Positions 18,736-27,863 of a stretch of DNA of 64,000 nucleotides are shown here, one piece after another. This DNA comes from Ruminococcus difficilis (GTDB taxonomy: Bacteria > Bacillota_A > Clostridia > Oscillospirales > Acutalibacteraceae): contig NZ_JAEQMG010000035.1 of the NCBI RefSeq assembly GCF_016680995.1, positions 1 to 64,000 of the forward strand, in the 5' to 3' direction. The notes below the pieces were generated by a model that did not search any database, was not told where the DNA came from, and saw only the letters and a program-made list of their open reading frames with translations. Within the stretch, counting starts at the first letter, position 1, and each line of letters opens with the position of its first letter. The translations under genes and the position numbers were made by a program.

Positions 18736-19407
18736 ATGAGCTTTCCCAATGCGGCAAAAGGAATCAAAAAGATATATAGAGCCGAGATTCTGAAACTGAT
18801 CAGCTATATCTGTCTGTTCTTCGCGGCAGTCACCGGTGCTATCGCGTTTTTGTCCACGAGTGACGATGTGACGTCCGCTTCTTCCGAGGCTTTATCTATG
18901 GGCGGATTCATCGGCGCCATCCTGTTTGGCGCGGCGTTTGGCATTTTGATGATCATCGCGTTCATCTTGAATCTGGTCGGCTATATCAACGCGCGGAATG
19001 ATAACGAGAATTTCAAGACGGCGCTTGTGTTTCTGATCGTCAGTATCGTTTTTTCGATCATCTCGGTCATTGTCCTCCATAACGGCTTGAGCAATATCAT
19101 TTATTCGATGGCGACGCTTTCCGAGACATTGGCGACGATCTTTGTTATCGCGGGTGTGATGCAGATCGCCAATCAGCTCGGACGGGATGACGTCAACAAA
19201 AAGGGCGCTACGGTGCTCAAGCTGATCATCACGGCGGAAGTGATCTCGTTCATCCTCACCTTTATCTCCACCTTCCTGCGCGGCGGTACGACCGACATCA
19301 TTTCGACCGCGCTGTTTCTGGCGTCACTGGTCGTGACCTTTATCAAGTTCGTGATGTATTTGTCGTTTTTGTCAAAGTCAAAGAAGATGCTGCAGGAAGC
19401 CCAATAA
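18736..19407 (+). CDS. Hypothetical multi-pass membrane protein, paralogue 2
   Basis: AAGGAG at 18721 supports the ATG at 18736 (MSFPNAAKGIKKIYRAEIL), giving 223 residues. It shares its N-terminal motif, the YINARNDNENFKTALVFLIV segment and the late NQLxRxDVxxKGxxxLK motif with the gene at 17883. About six membrane helices are predicted. TTGACA near 18631 and TACAAT near 18675 are possible promoter parts. Function unknown; conserved loops between duplicates suggest selection on a shared role. Confidence 0.8.
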   Translation: MSFPNAAKGIKKIYRAEILKLISYICLFFAAVTGAIAFLSTSDDVTSASSEALSMGGFIGAILFGAAFGILMIIAFILNLVGYINARNDNENFKTALVFLIVSIVFSIISVIVLHNGLSNIIYSMATLSETLATIFVIAGVMQIANQLGRDDVNKKGATVLKLIITAEVISFILTFISTFLRGGTTDIISTALFLASLVVTFIKFVMYLSFLSKSKKMLQEAQ

Positions 19408-19419
19408 CCGTATGATGAA

Positions 19420-19700
19420 CAGTCGTCGGACAGACGGCTGTTTTTTCTGTAGAAAAACCTGTCAAAGCCTCCCTTTGGTAAAGGGAGGTGGGCTCGCTTG
19501 CGAGCCCGGAGGGATTGCATGGATTGATCGACCGAAGGGAGATACTCTTTTCGATACGCCGAAACAGTCGTCGGACAGACGGCTGTTTTTTTGTAGAAAA
19601 ACCTGTCAAAGCCTCCCTTTGGTAAAGGGAGGTGGGCTCGCTTGCGAGCCCGGAGGGATTGCATGAATTGCTCGACCGAAGGGAGATACTTTTTTGCTCT
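19420..19700 (+). repeat. 145-bp tandem duplication of a terminator plus family-A repeat
   Basis: Two direct copies (19420-19564 and 19565-about 19700) each hold a terminator hairpin (cagtcgtc...gacggctg with T run), the sequence gtagaaaaacctgtcaaa and a complete family-A element with the variable hairpin gggctcgcttgcgagccc. They differ at only a few positions, so the duplication is recent. It fills the gap between two plus-strand genes. Confidence 0.85.
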
Positions 19701-19772
19701 TTCCTTTGCGCGGATTGTATGATACAATAAACACAGGATATATCCGAATTGGATGGATCAGGAGTTGAGAAT

Positions 19773-22091
19773 ATGAAAAGAAAAACCACAACCGTTTTAG
19801 CGTTGTTGATGGCGATCATCATGGTGTGCGGTGTACTGCCGCTGACCGCGGCCGCCGCGACAAATTCCATCACCTACACCTGGCAGGGCACACACGCCTA
19901 TGACGCGGGCTTTGCACAGGGTACGATCAAGGTCACCGTTGACGGCTCCTCCGGCGGTACCTACTACCTGTACTGGGCGGATGACAGTGCGGCGCTCAGC
20001 GGCTTTGAGCCGATCTGTAAGCTCAGTATCGCCAACAATGGCTCCGGCACCTTCACGATGCCCGAGAATACCGCGATCCCCGCCAAGGCGACCCGTGTAC
20101 TGGCGTTCAAGAGCAGCAGCGAGCCGTCCAATCTCAGCGCGTCCAACGCGGCGCTCAATTACAAGTTGCCCATCGACAAGGCGACCAATAAGACGGATGA
20201 CGATCTATTGTACAGCTTCGCGTCTTATTCCGATATCCACATCACCTCCGACGAGACGGGCGCGCAGGGTCAGAAATATCCCTATGATGAACAGCACCTC
20301 GCCGACGCGCTCCGCACCGCCGCCGCGCGTGACGTCGATTTTATCGTCACCACCGGCGACCATGTCACCAATCACCGCAACGATGAAAAGGGCAGAGGCA
20401 ATCCGCATTATCCCGAGGAGTGGAATACCTATCTGCGTATCCTCGCCGACAGCGATTATGACAATCCGATCTATGAGGCGATCGGCAACCATGAGCTGTG
20501 GAACTATGAGGATGAAAGCAACAAGATCGCGAAGGATTGGAAGACAAGCTCCGATTATTTCTGCAATATGACGGGTCTGGATTCTACCGCCGCGGCGGTC
20601 AACGCAAAGAAGGCGTATTACGAGATCACCGAGCCCAACACCGGCGACCACTTCCTTTTCATGGCACAGGAGGGCGGCTTTTACTCGGACGCCGCCAACC
20701 AGTTCACCGATGAACAGCTCGCGTGGCTGAACGGCAAGCTGAATGCCTATGAGAACGACGGCAAAAACGTCTTTATCATGGAACACGCGAATTTCGACAG
20801 TTGGGGCGCGGGCGACAGACTGCCGAACCCGATCTATGATATCCCGCTGAAGGATAAATGCGCCGCCACAGCTCAGCTGAAAGCGATCCTGCAAAATCAT
20901 AAAAACGCTGTTTTGCTGTGCGGTCATACCCATTTCCGATTCAGCTTGAATTACAATCTCAGCAACAACAGCGGCACCTCGGCGACCATTATCCACAATT
21001 CCTCCGTCGGCGCGATCCGTGACGTCGTCAACGGCAACCGCGTCAATGATACCTCCCGTGAAGGGACCGAGGGCTATATCGTCGAGGTCTATCGGGACGC
21101 GACCATCTTCCAAGGCACCAATCTGTATACCAATAAGGTGATCCCGTCCGCGACCTATATCGTGCCGCAGAGAACTTCTCCGCTGGTCGAGCCGACGGAT
21201 CCTCCCGCGCCGACGCAGGCGCCCACACAGGCTCCGACCCAAGCGCCTACACAGGCTCCGACAGAAGCTCCCACCGAGCCGCCGGTCGAGCGCCTTTACG
21301 GCGACGCGGATGACGACGGTATCGTTTCCATCTTAGACGCGACCTATATCATGCGCTCTGTGGCGGGCATCACCCTGCCTACGCCGATCAACGAGCTGAA
21401 TGCGGACGTCGACGCGGATGATGAGGTCACGATCATCGACGCGACCATGATCCAGCGTTATGTGGCGGGCGTGATCCGCCGATTCCCCGCCGAGGATATT
21501 GCCGCGACCGGCAAAGACTTTGATTTAGCCGATGTCGGCGTCGATACCGATATCGCAGTCGTCGGCGCTCAGGTCGAACTCGAGCCTGCCGCCGCGGATC
21601 TGAACACCCTGCGTACACAGGCAAAGTCCGCGCTCGACAAATACTGGCTGCTCGCGTCCTATGACCAGTATCAGGCGTTGAAGAAGGCGTACCGCAACAA
21701 CGCGGATTATAACACACTCAACGCCGTCTACACCGCCTTCAACGCGGTCGTCAGCGCTTGTTATCCCGGCGATACGGTAGATATTTACTTTACCAATAAC
21801 GTCGGCTGGACGGATGTATACGCGTACTGTACTGCCGGACACGGCAAAGAAAAGAACAATGCTTGGCCGGGTATCAAAATGACCTATATGACCACGAACA
21901 GTTACGGTGAAAAGATCTATAAATATAATGTTCCGACATCGAAATATATCTTTATCATCTTCAACAACGGTTCAAATAAACAGACCATTGATCTGCCGCT
22001 CGGCGCGGTGAAGGATCAGGGCTACTATTATGACACCCGACTTGGTTTGGACGACAGCAAATACCGATGCTCTTTCTATAAATACCACTGA
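19773..22091 (+). CDS. Secreted metallophosphoesterase with dockerin type I and CBM26-like module
   Basis: AGGAG at 19760 supports the ATG at 19773 (772 residues). In order: signal peptide (1-29); beta-rich N-terminal domain (about 30-130); calcineurin-like phosphoesterase (about 148-415) with DIH154-156, GDH195-197, GNH239-241, H338 and GHTH384-387; a Pro/Thr linker of TQAP repeats (about 475-505); a dockerin with two calcium loops (GDADDDGIVSILDATYIMR and DVDADDEVTIIDATMIQRY, 510-572); a helical spacer (about 595-660); and a C-terminal CBM26-like starch-binding module (about 665-772, with VDIYFTNNVGWTDVYAYC and WPGIKMTYM). It is thus built to hydrolyse a phosphoester while docked on a scaffold and bound to starch. 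The phosphoester substrate is not known. Confidence 0.9.
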   Translation: MKRKTTTVLALLMAIIMVCGVLPLTAAAATNSITYTWQGTHAYDAGFAQGTIKVTVDGSSGGTYYLYWADDSAALSGFEPICKLSIANNGSGTFTMPENTAIPAKATRVLAFKSSSEPSNLSASNAALNYKLPIDKATNKTDDDLLYSFASYSDIHITSDETGAQGQKYPYDEQHLADALRTAAARDVDFIVTTGDHVTNHRNDEKGRGNPHYPEEWNTYLRILADSDYDNPIYEAIGNHELWNYEDESNKIAKDWKTSSDYFCNMTGLDSTAAAVNAKKAYYEITEPNTGDHFLFMAQEGGFYSDAANQFTDEQLAWLNGKLNAYENDGKNVFIMEHANFDSWGAGDRLPNPIYDIPLKDKCAATAQLKAILQNHKNAVLLCGHTHFRFSLNYNLSNNSGTSATIIHNSSVGAIRDVVNGNRVNDTSREGTEGYIVEVYRDATIFQGTNLYTNKVIPSATYIVPQRTSPLVEPTDPPAPTQAPTQAPTQAPTQAPTEAPTEPPVERLYGDADDDGIVSILDATYIMRSVAGITLPTPINELNADVDADDEVTIIDATMIQRYVAGVIRRFPAEDIAATGKDFDLADVGVDTDIAVVGAQVELEPAAADLNTLRTQAKSALDKYWLLASYDQYQALKKAYRNNADYNTLNAVYTAFNAVVSACYPGDTVDIYFTNNVGWTDVYAYCTAGHGKEKNNAWPGIKMTYMTTNSYGEKIYKYNVPTSKYIFIIFNNGSNKQTIDLPLGAVKDQGYYYDTRLGLDDSKYRCSFYKYH

Positions 22092-22092
22092 T

Positions 22093-22450
22093 AAAGCCTC
22101 CCCTTTGGTAAAGGGAGGTGCCGAGGTACGAGGCGGAGGGATTGCATTAATTGACCGACCGAAGGGAGATACTATTAATCTTGATCCGAACAGTCATTGC
22201 GAAGTCCCTTCAGGGACTGTGGCAATCTCAACCAAACCAAAAAGGCTCCTTTCGCTCAGGCGAAGGGAGTCTTTTATACGTATCATCATTATTTTAACAG
22301 TCATTGCGAGGCGTTTATGCCGTGGCGATCTCAACCGAATTCAAAAACAGTCATTGCGAAGTTCCTTCAGGGACTGTGGCAATCTCAACCGAATTCAAAA
22401 AACAGTCATTGCGAAGTCCCTTTAGGGACTGTGGCAATCTCAACCGATTC
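22093..22450 (+). repeat. Family-A repeat followed by four family-B repeats
   Basis: One family-A copy (22093-22172, variable hairpin gccgaggtacgaggc) is followed by family-B units at 22191-22233, 22299-22337, 22349-22390 and 22403-22445. Each B unit reads cagtcattgcgaag, a small hairpin (tcccttcaggga type) and tgtggcaatctcaacc. The spacers include gaattcaaaa. No gene is seen in this stretch. Confidence 0.85.
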
Positions 22451-22471
22451 ATAATCGATTGGATAAGCATA

Positions 22472-23026
22472 TCATGCCCACGGATCATCCTTTTGCGGTG
22501 CGCGGACGCCGACCATGATCATCTGCTCGCTTAAGTACCATTTACCCTCGGAGGGCTTGAGGCGCAGCTTGATCTGACGGGGTGAATCCGCGCCGCCGGA
22601 GTTGAGGTGCAGTGTCGCCCAGCCCTCGTTTTGGAACGAGTACGGATTGGAGAAAACCGTTACAGTAAAGGGCTGAGAGGGCGTATAGTTGTTGACAGGA
22701 TTAGCCCCGGCAAAATAGGAGAAAGGAATGTGCTTTCCGTCACGGAAACGATCGTTCAAAAAGCTGATCTCATACGGCGAGAGCGGCGCGGGACCTTTAA
22801 GGAAATTGAGCATTTCCCTGCCGATCTCGGGAGCGGCGGCATAAGCGCACAGGGCGCATACCGTCAGCGCGGCGGTCTTATACGGCGTGTCAAGGCTCGC
22901 CTCGGGCAGGTGCTTCATCTCTTCGACGCTTTCCGGAAGCGCGTTGAATACAAAGGTAAAGCTGCCCTCCGCGGGCTTGGCGGCATTCGTCGCGGGAGTT
23001 GCGTTCAGGTTATCAAATATACTCAT
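22472..23026 (-). CDS. Conserved hypothetical protein, DUF6935-like
   Basis: The 184-residue soluble protein has a low-complexity N-terminus (1-20) and a conserved body including LDTPYKTAALTVCALCAY, MLNFLKGPAPLSPYE and SGGADSPRQIKLR, and ends with DDPWA. From memory these match the clostridial DUF6935 family; this is a recollection, not a search. No catalytic motif or signal peptide is visible. GGAGG lies 6 bases before the ATG. It is flanked on both sides by family-B repeat arrays. Confidence 0.7.
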   Translation of the reverse strand: MSIFDNLNATPATNAAKPAEGSFTFVFNALPESVEEMKHLPEASLDTPYKTAALTVCALCAYAAAPEIGREMLNFLKGPAPLSPYEISFLNDRFRDGKHIPFSYFAGANPVNNYTPSQPFTVTVFSNPYSFQNEGWATLHLNSGGADSPRQIKLRLKPSEGKWYLSEQMIMVGVRAPQKDDPWA

Positions 23027-23054
23027 GGCGGAAACCTCCTTTATTATGCGGTAA

Positions 23055-23240
23055 TCGTCATTGCGAGGAGTGTCAACTCCGTGGCAATCTCAACCAAATT
23101 CAAATCGTCATTGCGAAGCATTTATGCCGTGGCTAATCTCAACCAAATTCAAATCGTCATTGCGAGGCATTTGTGCCGTGGCAATCTCTACCAATTTCGA
23201 ATCGTCATTGCGAGGCGTTTATGCCGTGGCAATCTCAACC
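23055..23240 (+). repeat. Four family-B repeats in tandem, about 50-bp period
   Basis: Units lie at 23055-23095, 23105-23144, 23154-23192 and 23203-23240, separated by aaattcaaat-type linkers. The units vary in their central hairpin, and no spacer is unique, so this is a tandem repeat array and not CRISPR. It fills the gap between a minus-strand and a plus-strand gene. Confidence 0.85.
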
Positions 23241-23322
23241 TTATCACCATAATCTTACCATCCCATTCGCCGTTTGTAAATAAAAATTTGCATGTTGCGG
23301 CGGATTATAGTATGATGAACGT

Positions 23323-23931
23323 ATGAAGATCGAGTATGTTGTTTTGGATGAAAACTTAAAATTAGAAGAACTCAAAGATTCTGTCGCGCTCCTGCCGCCT
23401 GATCGGCAGAATAAGATCGCGCGCTACCGCTTTGAAAAGGACAAGCTCCTGTCGCTCGCGGCAGGACTGCTGATCCGCCGCGCGATAGGGGAGAGCCCGA
23501 TCTTTTTCGGCGAGCACGACAAGCCTTATGTGGAAAGCGACGTGTTCTTTTCGGTATCTCACAGCGGCAGGGTAGCGGCGATTGCGACCGATGACGCGGA
23601 GGTGGGCTTGGATATCGAGCAGCTCCCCGATGAAAGCCGCCTCAAGATCGCCGATCGGTTTTATCATCCCCGTGAGCGCGCGTATGTGAAGGGGTCACAG
23701 GATCCGTGCAGCGCCTTTTGCGAGATATGGACGCGCAAGGAAGCGGTGCTCAAAATGACGGGTGAAGGGATCAGCACCGACCTGACCGCCTTTGATACCA
23801 CCGCCTTACCGCTCAGTGCTCAGCTTTATACAAGTGCGTTGGATGGATACTGCCTGTCCGTCTGCTCCGCTGAGCCGATAGGGGATAACCCAATTGATAT
23901 TTCCATATTAGAATTAAAAGATCTGCTGTAA
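23323..23931 (+). CDS. 4'-phosphopantetheinyl transferase, Sfp/AcpT type
   Basis: The 202-residue protein carries the family's three signatures: VFFSVSHSGRVAAIA (about 68-82), VGLDIEQ (about 90-96, Mg-binding Asp) and FCEIWTRKEAVLKMTGEG (about 130-147). The family transfers the phosphopantetheine arm of CoA to a Ser of carrier proteins. The Sfp branch serves polyketide and non-ribosomal peptide or fatty-acid carriers; no such carrier lies in the window. The ribosome binding site is weak. A family-B array lies just upstream and a strong terminator just downstream. Confidence 0.9.
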   Translation: MKIEYVVLDENLKLEELKDSVALLPPDRQNKIARYRFEKDKLLSLAAGLLIRRAIGESPIFFGEHDKPYVESDVFFSVSHSGRVAAIATDDAEVGLDIEQLPDESRLKIADRFYHPRERAYVKGSQDPCSAFCEIWTRKEAVLKMTGEGISTDLTAFDTTALPLSAQLYTSALDGYCLSVCSAEPIGDNPIDISILELKDLL

Positions 23932-23933
23932 AT

Positions 23934-23961
23934 AAAAGCTCCTTCGTGTGAAGGAGCTTTT
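23934..23961 (+). terminator. Terminator after the phosphopantetheinyl transferase
   Basis: The stem aaaagctccttc/gaaggagctttt closes a 4-base loop and ends in TTTTA. An inverted copy of the same hairpin lies at 24249-24275. Confidence 0.85.
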
Positions 23962-24036
23962 ATTATGCCGTCATGAATTCAATATATGAGCAGTTGTTTT
24001 TGGGAAAAGGGTCGTGTGCGACGTGCTGTCACTAAA

Positions 24037-24331
24037 AAGGCTCCCTTTGGTAAAGGGAGCTCCCGCGGGAGCGGGTGAGGGATTGTACTAAATTGTTTGA
24101 GCGAAGCGAGTATCTCAATTATATATCTTGATGTTATCGCAAAGTATCATAACATAGTATCTCCCTTCGGTCGGTCAAATAATGCAATCCCTCCGAGCTC
24201 GCAAGCGAGCCCACCTCCCTTTACCAAAGGGAGGCTTTATGCAGTTCGAAGCTCCTTCACACGAAGGAGCTTTCTGTTTCAATGATAGTATTGTCATTGC
24301 GAACCCCGCAAGGGGTGTGGCCATCTCAACC
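24037..24331. repeat. Inverted pair of family-A repeats plus one family-B unit
   Basis: A forward copy (24037-24115) and a reverse copy (24156-24238) face each other across a 40-bp AT-rich spacer, making a palindrome of about 200 bp. The same palindrome with a similar spacer recurs at 40240-40450. A family-B unit follows at 24292-24331. No gene is seen. Confidence 0.8.
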
Positions 24332-24333
24332 GA

Positions 24334-25587
24334 TTATTCCTTGATCGGCTTTTTCTTAGTCGCCAGCGCCGAGATAATACGCCTGTTCTTCACACGCTTG
24401 ACAGTGAAGATCACATCCTTGTATTCGACGCGCTGTCCGCGGATGGGGAGCTCGCCCAACTGCTCGACGATGAAGCCGCCGACGGAGTTGCTTTCGATCT
24501 CGTCATCGGGCTTGATCTCGAACAGCTCGAACAGTTCGTTCAGATCCATATCGCCCGATACCAGATAGCGGTTTTCACCCAGCTTGGTGCAGGTGTGTTC
24601 CACATCCTCGTCCTCGTCCCAGATATCGCCGACGATCTCTTCAAGCAGATCCTCCATCGTGACGATGCCGAGAAATCCGCCGTATTCGTCCGTGACGATC
24701 GCGATATGCAGGCGGTTGGCGCGAAAATCGTTGAGGATATCCGAGAGCTTGAGGTTCTTGTAGATGAAGTGGGCGGGAGTGATCAGCGCGCGCAGATCAA
24801 CCTCGCCGTCGATGACTTTTTCTAAGTAGTCGCGCGTATGCAGGATGCCGATGACGTTGTCGATGTCGTCCTCATAGACAGGAATACGCGAATAGCGCTC
24901 GCGAATAATCAGGTCGTGGATCTCTTTTTTATCATCATTGATGTCGATCGCGGTGACGTCGACACGCGGCGTCAGGATCTCCTGCGCGGTCTTTTCATCG
25001 AATTCCAGCGCCGACTGCACCAGCTCGCTTTCCTGTTCCTCGAGGATGCCTTCTTCCTCAATGCTTTCGATGATGTATTTGAGCTCGTCCTCCGTCACGG
25101 AGGGGGAGTTCTTTTTGATATGTCCGATCTTCATCACCAGACTTTTGATGCCGGTGAAGAGAAATACCAGCGGTGTCAGGATGTAGGTGAAGATCTTGAG
25201 GGTCAGTCCGGTGTGCAGGACGATACCGTCGCTCTTTTCCTTGCCGATACACTTCGGGATGACCTCGCCGAAGGTCAGCACCAACAGCGTCGTGCCGCCG
25301 GTCGCGATCGCCGCGCCGTAGTTCTCGAACAGGTTCAGGCACAGGATCGTCGCCAGTGACGAACATCCGAGGTTGACGACATTGTTGCCGATCAATATCG
25401 CGGTCAGGGCTTTATCAAAGTTGTCGCATACCCACAGCGCGTGTACGGCACGCCGACTGCCGGCGTCGATCAGCGATTTCAGACGGATGGTGTTGGCAAA
25501 GGAATATGCCGTCTCCACACATGAGAAAAAGCCCGACAATAGAATCAATACGGCGATGACGACGCCGTATACAGCGTTTGTGCTCAT
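24334..25587 (-). CDS. CNNM/CorC-HlyC family membrane protein (DUF21, CBS pair, CorC_HlyC)
   Basis: The start at MSTNAVYGVV (GGAGG 6 bases upstream) gives 417 residues; earlier in-frame codons lie inside a repeat. Domains are a DUF21 membrane region with four helices (about 1-175), a pair of CBS domains (about 190-320, with LTPRVDVTAID and YGGFLGIVTMEDLLEEIVGDI) and a C-terminal CorC_HlyC domain (about 335-410). Relatives are implicated in magnesium and other divalent-cation efflux, and the older name hemolysin C is misleading. The window shows nothing to identify the ion. Confidence 0.9.
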   Translation of the reverse strand: MSTNAVYGVVIAVLILLSGFFSCVETAYSFANTIRLKSLIDAGSRRAVHALWVCDNFDKALTAILIGNNVVNLGCSSLATILCLNLFENYGAAIATGGTTLLVLTFGEVIPKCIGKEKSDGIVLHTGLTLKIFTYILTPLVFLFTGIKSLVMKIGHIKKNSPSVTEDELKYIIESIEEEGILEEQESELVQSALEFDEKTAQEILTPRVDVTAIDINDDKKEIHDLIIRERYSRIPVYEDDIDNVIGILHTRDYLEKVIDGEVDLRALITPAHFIYKNLKLSDILNDFRANRLHIAIVTDEYGGFLGIVTMEDLLEEIVGDIWDEDEDVEHTCTKLGENRYLVSGDMDLNELFELFEIKPDDEIESNSVGGFIVEQLGELPIRGQRVEYKDVIFTVKRVKNRRIISALATKKKPIKE

Positions 25588-25603
25588 TGTTCCTCCAAGT
25601 ATA

Positions 25604-25904
25604 AATCCTCCCTTTGGTAAAGGGAGGTGGGTCAAAACTTGTTTTGACTCGGAGGGATTGTATCAATCACCAAACATCATAGCAATTTAATTGTTTGTTT
25701 CTTCCGCGATAAAATGTCGCGGTCGATCAATTATTGCAATCCCTCAGTCTCCGTTCGTAGACAGCCTCCTCGCCGGAAGCGGCTTCTTCTGCGAAGACAG
25801 CCGACCCTTTTGTCCGCTTTGCGGACATTTCCCCTAGCAGGGGAATCTCCCCTTGTCCTTCGGACATTCCCCCAACGGGGGCACCTTTACCAAAGGGAGC
25901 CTTA
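25604..25904. repeat. Two family-A repeats, one a long composite form
   Basis: A short forward copy (25604-25670) abuts the CorC gene start. A long reverse copy (25722-25904) holds extra nested hairpins, such as tgtccgctttgcggaca and ttcccctagcaggggaa. Apart from a promoter at 25972 no other signal is seen between 25588 and 26073. Confidence 0.8.
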
Positions 25905-25971
25905 TATACACTAAGCATACACTATCCTCTTTTAATTAATATGACAATTTAGAAATATAATCATTTTTCTC

Positions 25972-26000
25972 TTGAAGAATTTGCGAGTTAATGGTATACT
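25972..26000 (+). promoter_or_regulatory. Predicted promoter of the TepA-like gene
   Basis: TTGAAG, 17-bp spacer and TATACT lie 73 bp before the ATG. Confidence 0.6.
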
Positions 26001-26073
26001 GTATCTTGGTGAATTACGAAAGCCTCATACATGATTTAGTTTGTCCCACATATAATAGCACTGAGGTGATTGT

Positions 26074-26775
26074 ATGCGGAACGATAACGAGATCCCCGAG
26101 GAAAACGAAAACAGCGAACCTGCCGATCAAAAGCCGCGTGACAGCGTCACCGCGATGGGCAGTGTGATCACCCATCGGGGTGAGGATATCATCTACTGTC
26201 TGACCGTGATCGGTCAGATCGAGGGGCATTATATCCTGCCGCCGTCCAACAAAACGACCAAGTATGAGCATGTGATCCCTTCACTGCTCGCCATCGACGA
26301 GGATGAGGATATCGACGGACTTCTTGTCCTGCTCAATACCTCGGGCGGCGATGTGGAGGCGGGGCTCGCGATCGCGGAGATGATCGCGGGGATGAAGAAG
26401 CCCTCGGTCTCACTGGTGCTCGGCGGCGGTCACAGCATCGGTATTCCGCTGGCGGTCGCGTGTGACAGGAGCTTCATCGTCAGTACCGCGTCCATGACGG
26501 TACATCCCGTGCGCACCACGGGGCTGACGGTCGGCGCGCCGCAGACCTATCGGTATTTTCAGAAGATGCAGGATCGCATCATGCGCTTCACGGTAGAGAA
26601 TTCTCATATTTGTGAGGAAAAGTACCGAGAGTTGGTGCTCAATACCGGAGAGCTTGCTACCGATATCGGTACGGTGCTCGAGGGAAAAGAGGCGGTCGAC
26701 TGCGGCCTGATCGACGCGGTCGGCACCCTGCGCGACGCGACCGACGCGTTATATGAAATGATTAATATCGGTTAA
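26074..26775 (+). CDS. tepA: ClpP-fold serine peptidase of the TepA (translocation-enhancing) type
   Basis: The 233-residue protein belongs to the ClpP/crotonase-like fold. The oxyanion motif LLNTSGGDVEAG (about 88-99) is followed by the nucleophile region GGGHSIGIPLAVACD (Ser about 125) and MTVHPVRTTG. In Bacillus, TepA is linked to protein secretion or membrane-protein quality control. A charged N-terminus of about 30 residues precedes the domain and no membrane helix is seen. TGAGGTGATT gives an acceptable ribosome binding site. Confidence 0.8.
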   Translation: MRNDNEIPEENENSEPADQKPRDSVTAMGSVITHRGEDIIYCLTVIGQIEGHYILPPSNKTTKYEHVIPSLLAIDEDEDIDGLLVLLNTSGGDVEAGLAIAEMIAGMKKPSVSLVLGGGHSIGIPLAVACDRSFIVSTASMTVHPVRTTGLTVGAPQTYRYFQKMQDRIMRFTVENSHICEEKYRELVLNTGELATDIGTVLEGKEAVDCGLIDAVGTLRDATDALYEMINIG

Positions 26776-26778
26776 CGG

Positions 26779-26895
26779 AGAACGGTTAACGGTTAACGGT
26801 TTTTGGAAACGCTTCGCGTTTTGTATTTATATTTATCAGGTGAGGACAGAGTCCTCCCTTCACCGTTAACCATTCACCATTAACCATTAACCAAA
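26779..26895. repeat. Inverted ttaacggt-type short repeats
   Basis: Direct repeats of ggttaacgg (26782-26810) face copies of the complement (ccgttaacca, ttaaccattaacc, 26864-26893) across a 50-bp centre, giving a stem-loop between tepA and uppP. Confidence 0.65.
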
Positions 26896-26910
26896 AAAGG
26901 AGTTTTACCT

Positions 26911-27858
26911 ATGACCATTATCGAAGCGATCATTCAGGGTGTGGTTCAGGGACTCACCGAGTTCCTGCCCGTGTCCAGCAGCGGACACCTGACGATCACC
27001 CAACACGTTTTGGGTATCAATCTGGAGGGCAATAACCTCTTCTTCAATGTCATGTTACATATCGGCACGCTGGCAGCGGTCATCGTATTCTATCACAAGC
27101 TGATCTGGCGGCTGATCAAGGCGTTTTTCTCGATCATCGGCGATATTTTCACCGGTAAGTTCAAGTGGAAAGAGCTCAGCGATGATAAACGCATGGTCAT
27201 CATGGTGATCATCGGACTCTTGCCGCTGTTCCTGCTGTTCATTCCCATTCCCGGTACGGATATGAAGCTCAAGGACTTTGTCGAAGGCATCGCCGACAGT
27301 GAGCGGAATTTCATCATCGTCGGCATCTGCCTGCTGATCACCTCCATCCTGCTGTTCATCGGCAACCGTGTTTCTCACAGCACCGTTCCGATGAAGCACG
27401 CCAAAAAGGGCGGCGAGACCGGCCGTACCTCGCTGAACGTGGTCGACGCGATCGTCGTCGGCATCACCCAGTGCTTTGCGACGATGCCGGGTATCTCCCG
27501 TTCGGGTTCCACTCTCGCGGCAGGTCAGATGCGCGGACTGGATAAGCAGACCGCTCTCGACTATACCTTTATCCTCGGTACCCCCGCGATCGTCGCGGCG
27601 GCGGTGCTTGAGGGCAAGGACGCGCTGGAAGGCGGCTTTGACGCGATCAAGGCGGATCTCGTGCCCATTCTCATCGGTATGGTCGTTTCCGCCGTCGTCG
27701 GCTATCTGGCGATCGCGCTCTTTAAATGGCTGTTAAAGACCGATAAGATGATCATTTTCATCGTGTATACCGCCGTCATCGGTATCGCCGTGATCGTCAT
27801 CAGCATTATCGAACTTAGCAAGGGCGTCAACATCTTCTCCGGTACACCGTTGACATAA
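26911..27858 (+). CDS. uppP: Undecaprenyl-diphosphatase UppP (BacA family)
   Basis: The 315-residue protein contains the two diagnostic motifs: GLTEFLPVSSSGHL (about 14-27, with the catalytic Glu and Ser region) and MPGISRSGSTLAAG (about 192-205). It has about eight membrane helices. The enzyme converts undecaprenyl diphosphate to undecaprenyl phosphate, which recycles the lipid carrier for peptidoglycan and gives bacitracin tolerance. It is slightly longer than usual because of a loop at about 75-105. AAAGGAG precedes the ATG. Confidence 0.95.
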   Translation: MTIIEAIIQGVVQGLTEFLPVSSSGHLTITQHVLGINLEGNNLFFNVMLHIGTLAAVIVFYHKLIWRLIKAFFSIIGDIFTGKFKWKELSDDKRMVIMVIIGLLPLFLLFIPIPGTDMKLKDFVEGIADSERNFIIVGICLLITSILLFIGNRVSHSTVPMKHAKKGGETGRTSLNVVDAIVVGITQCFATMPGISRSGSTLAAGQMRGLDKQTALDYTFILGTPAIVAAAVLEGKDALEGGFDAIKADLVPILIGMVVSAVVGYLAIALFKWLLKTDKMIIFIVYTAVIGIAVIVISIIELSKGVNIFSGTPLT

Positions 27859-27863
27859 TGAAA

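Noticed and set aside
20205..21242. Long minus-strand open frame of about 345 codons opposite the metallophosphoesterase
   Set aside because: It is the mirror of a GC-biased coding region; the plus strand has a signal peptide, catalytic motifs and dockerin repeats, and the minus frame has no recognisable domain.
23055..23240. Possible CRISPR array (four regular repeats, about 50-bp period)
   Set aside because: The linkers are the same short aaattcaaa sequence in every interval and not unique spacers, the repeats vary inside, and no cas gene is nearby. They are family-B repeats.
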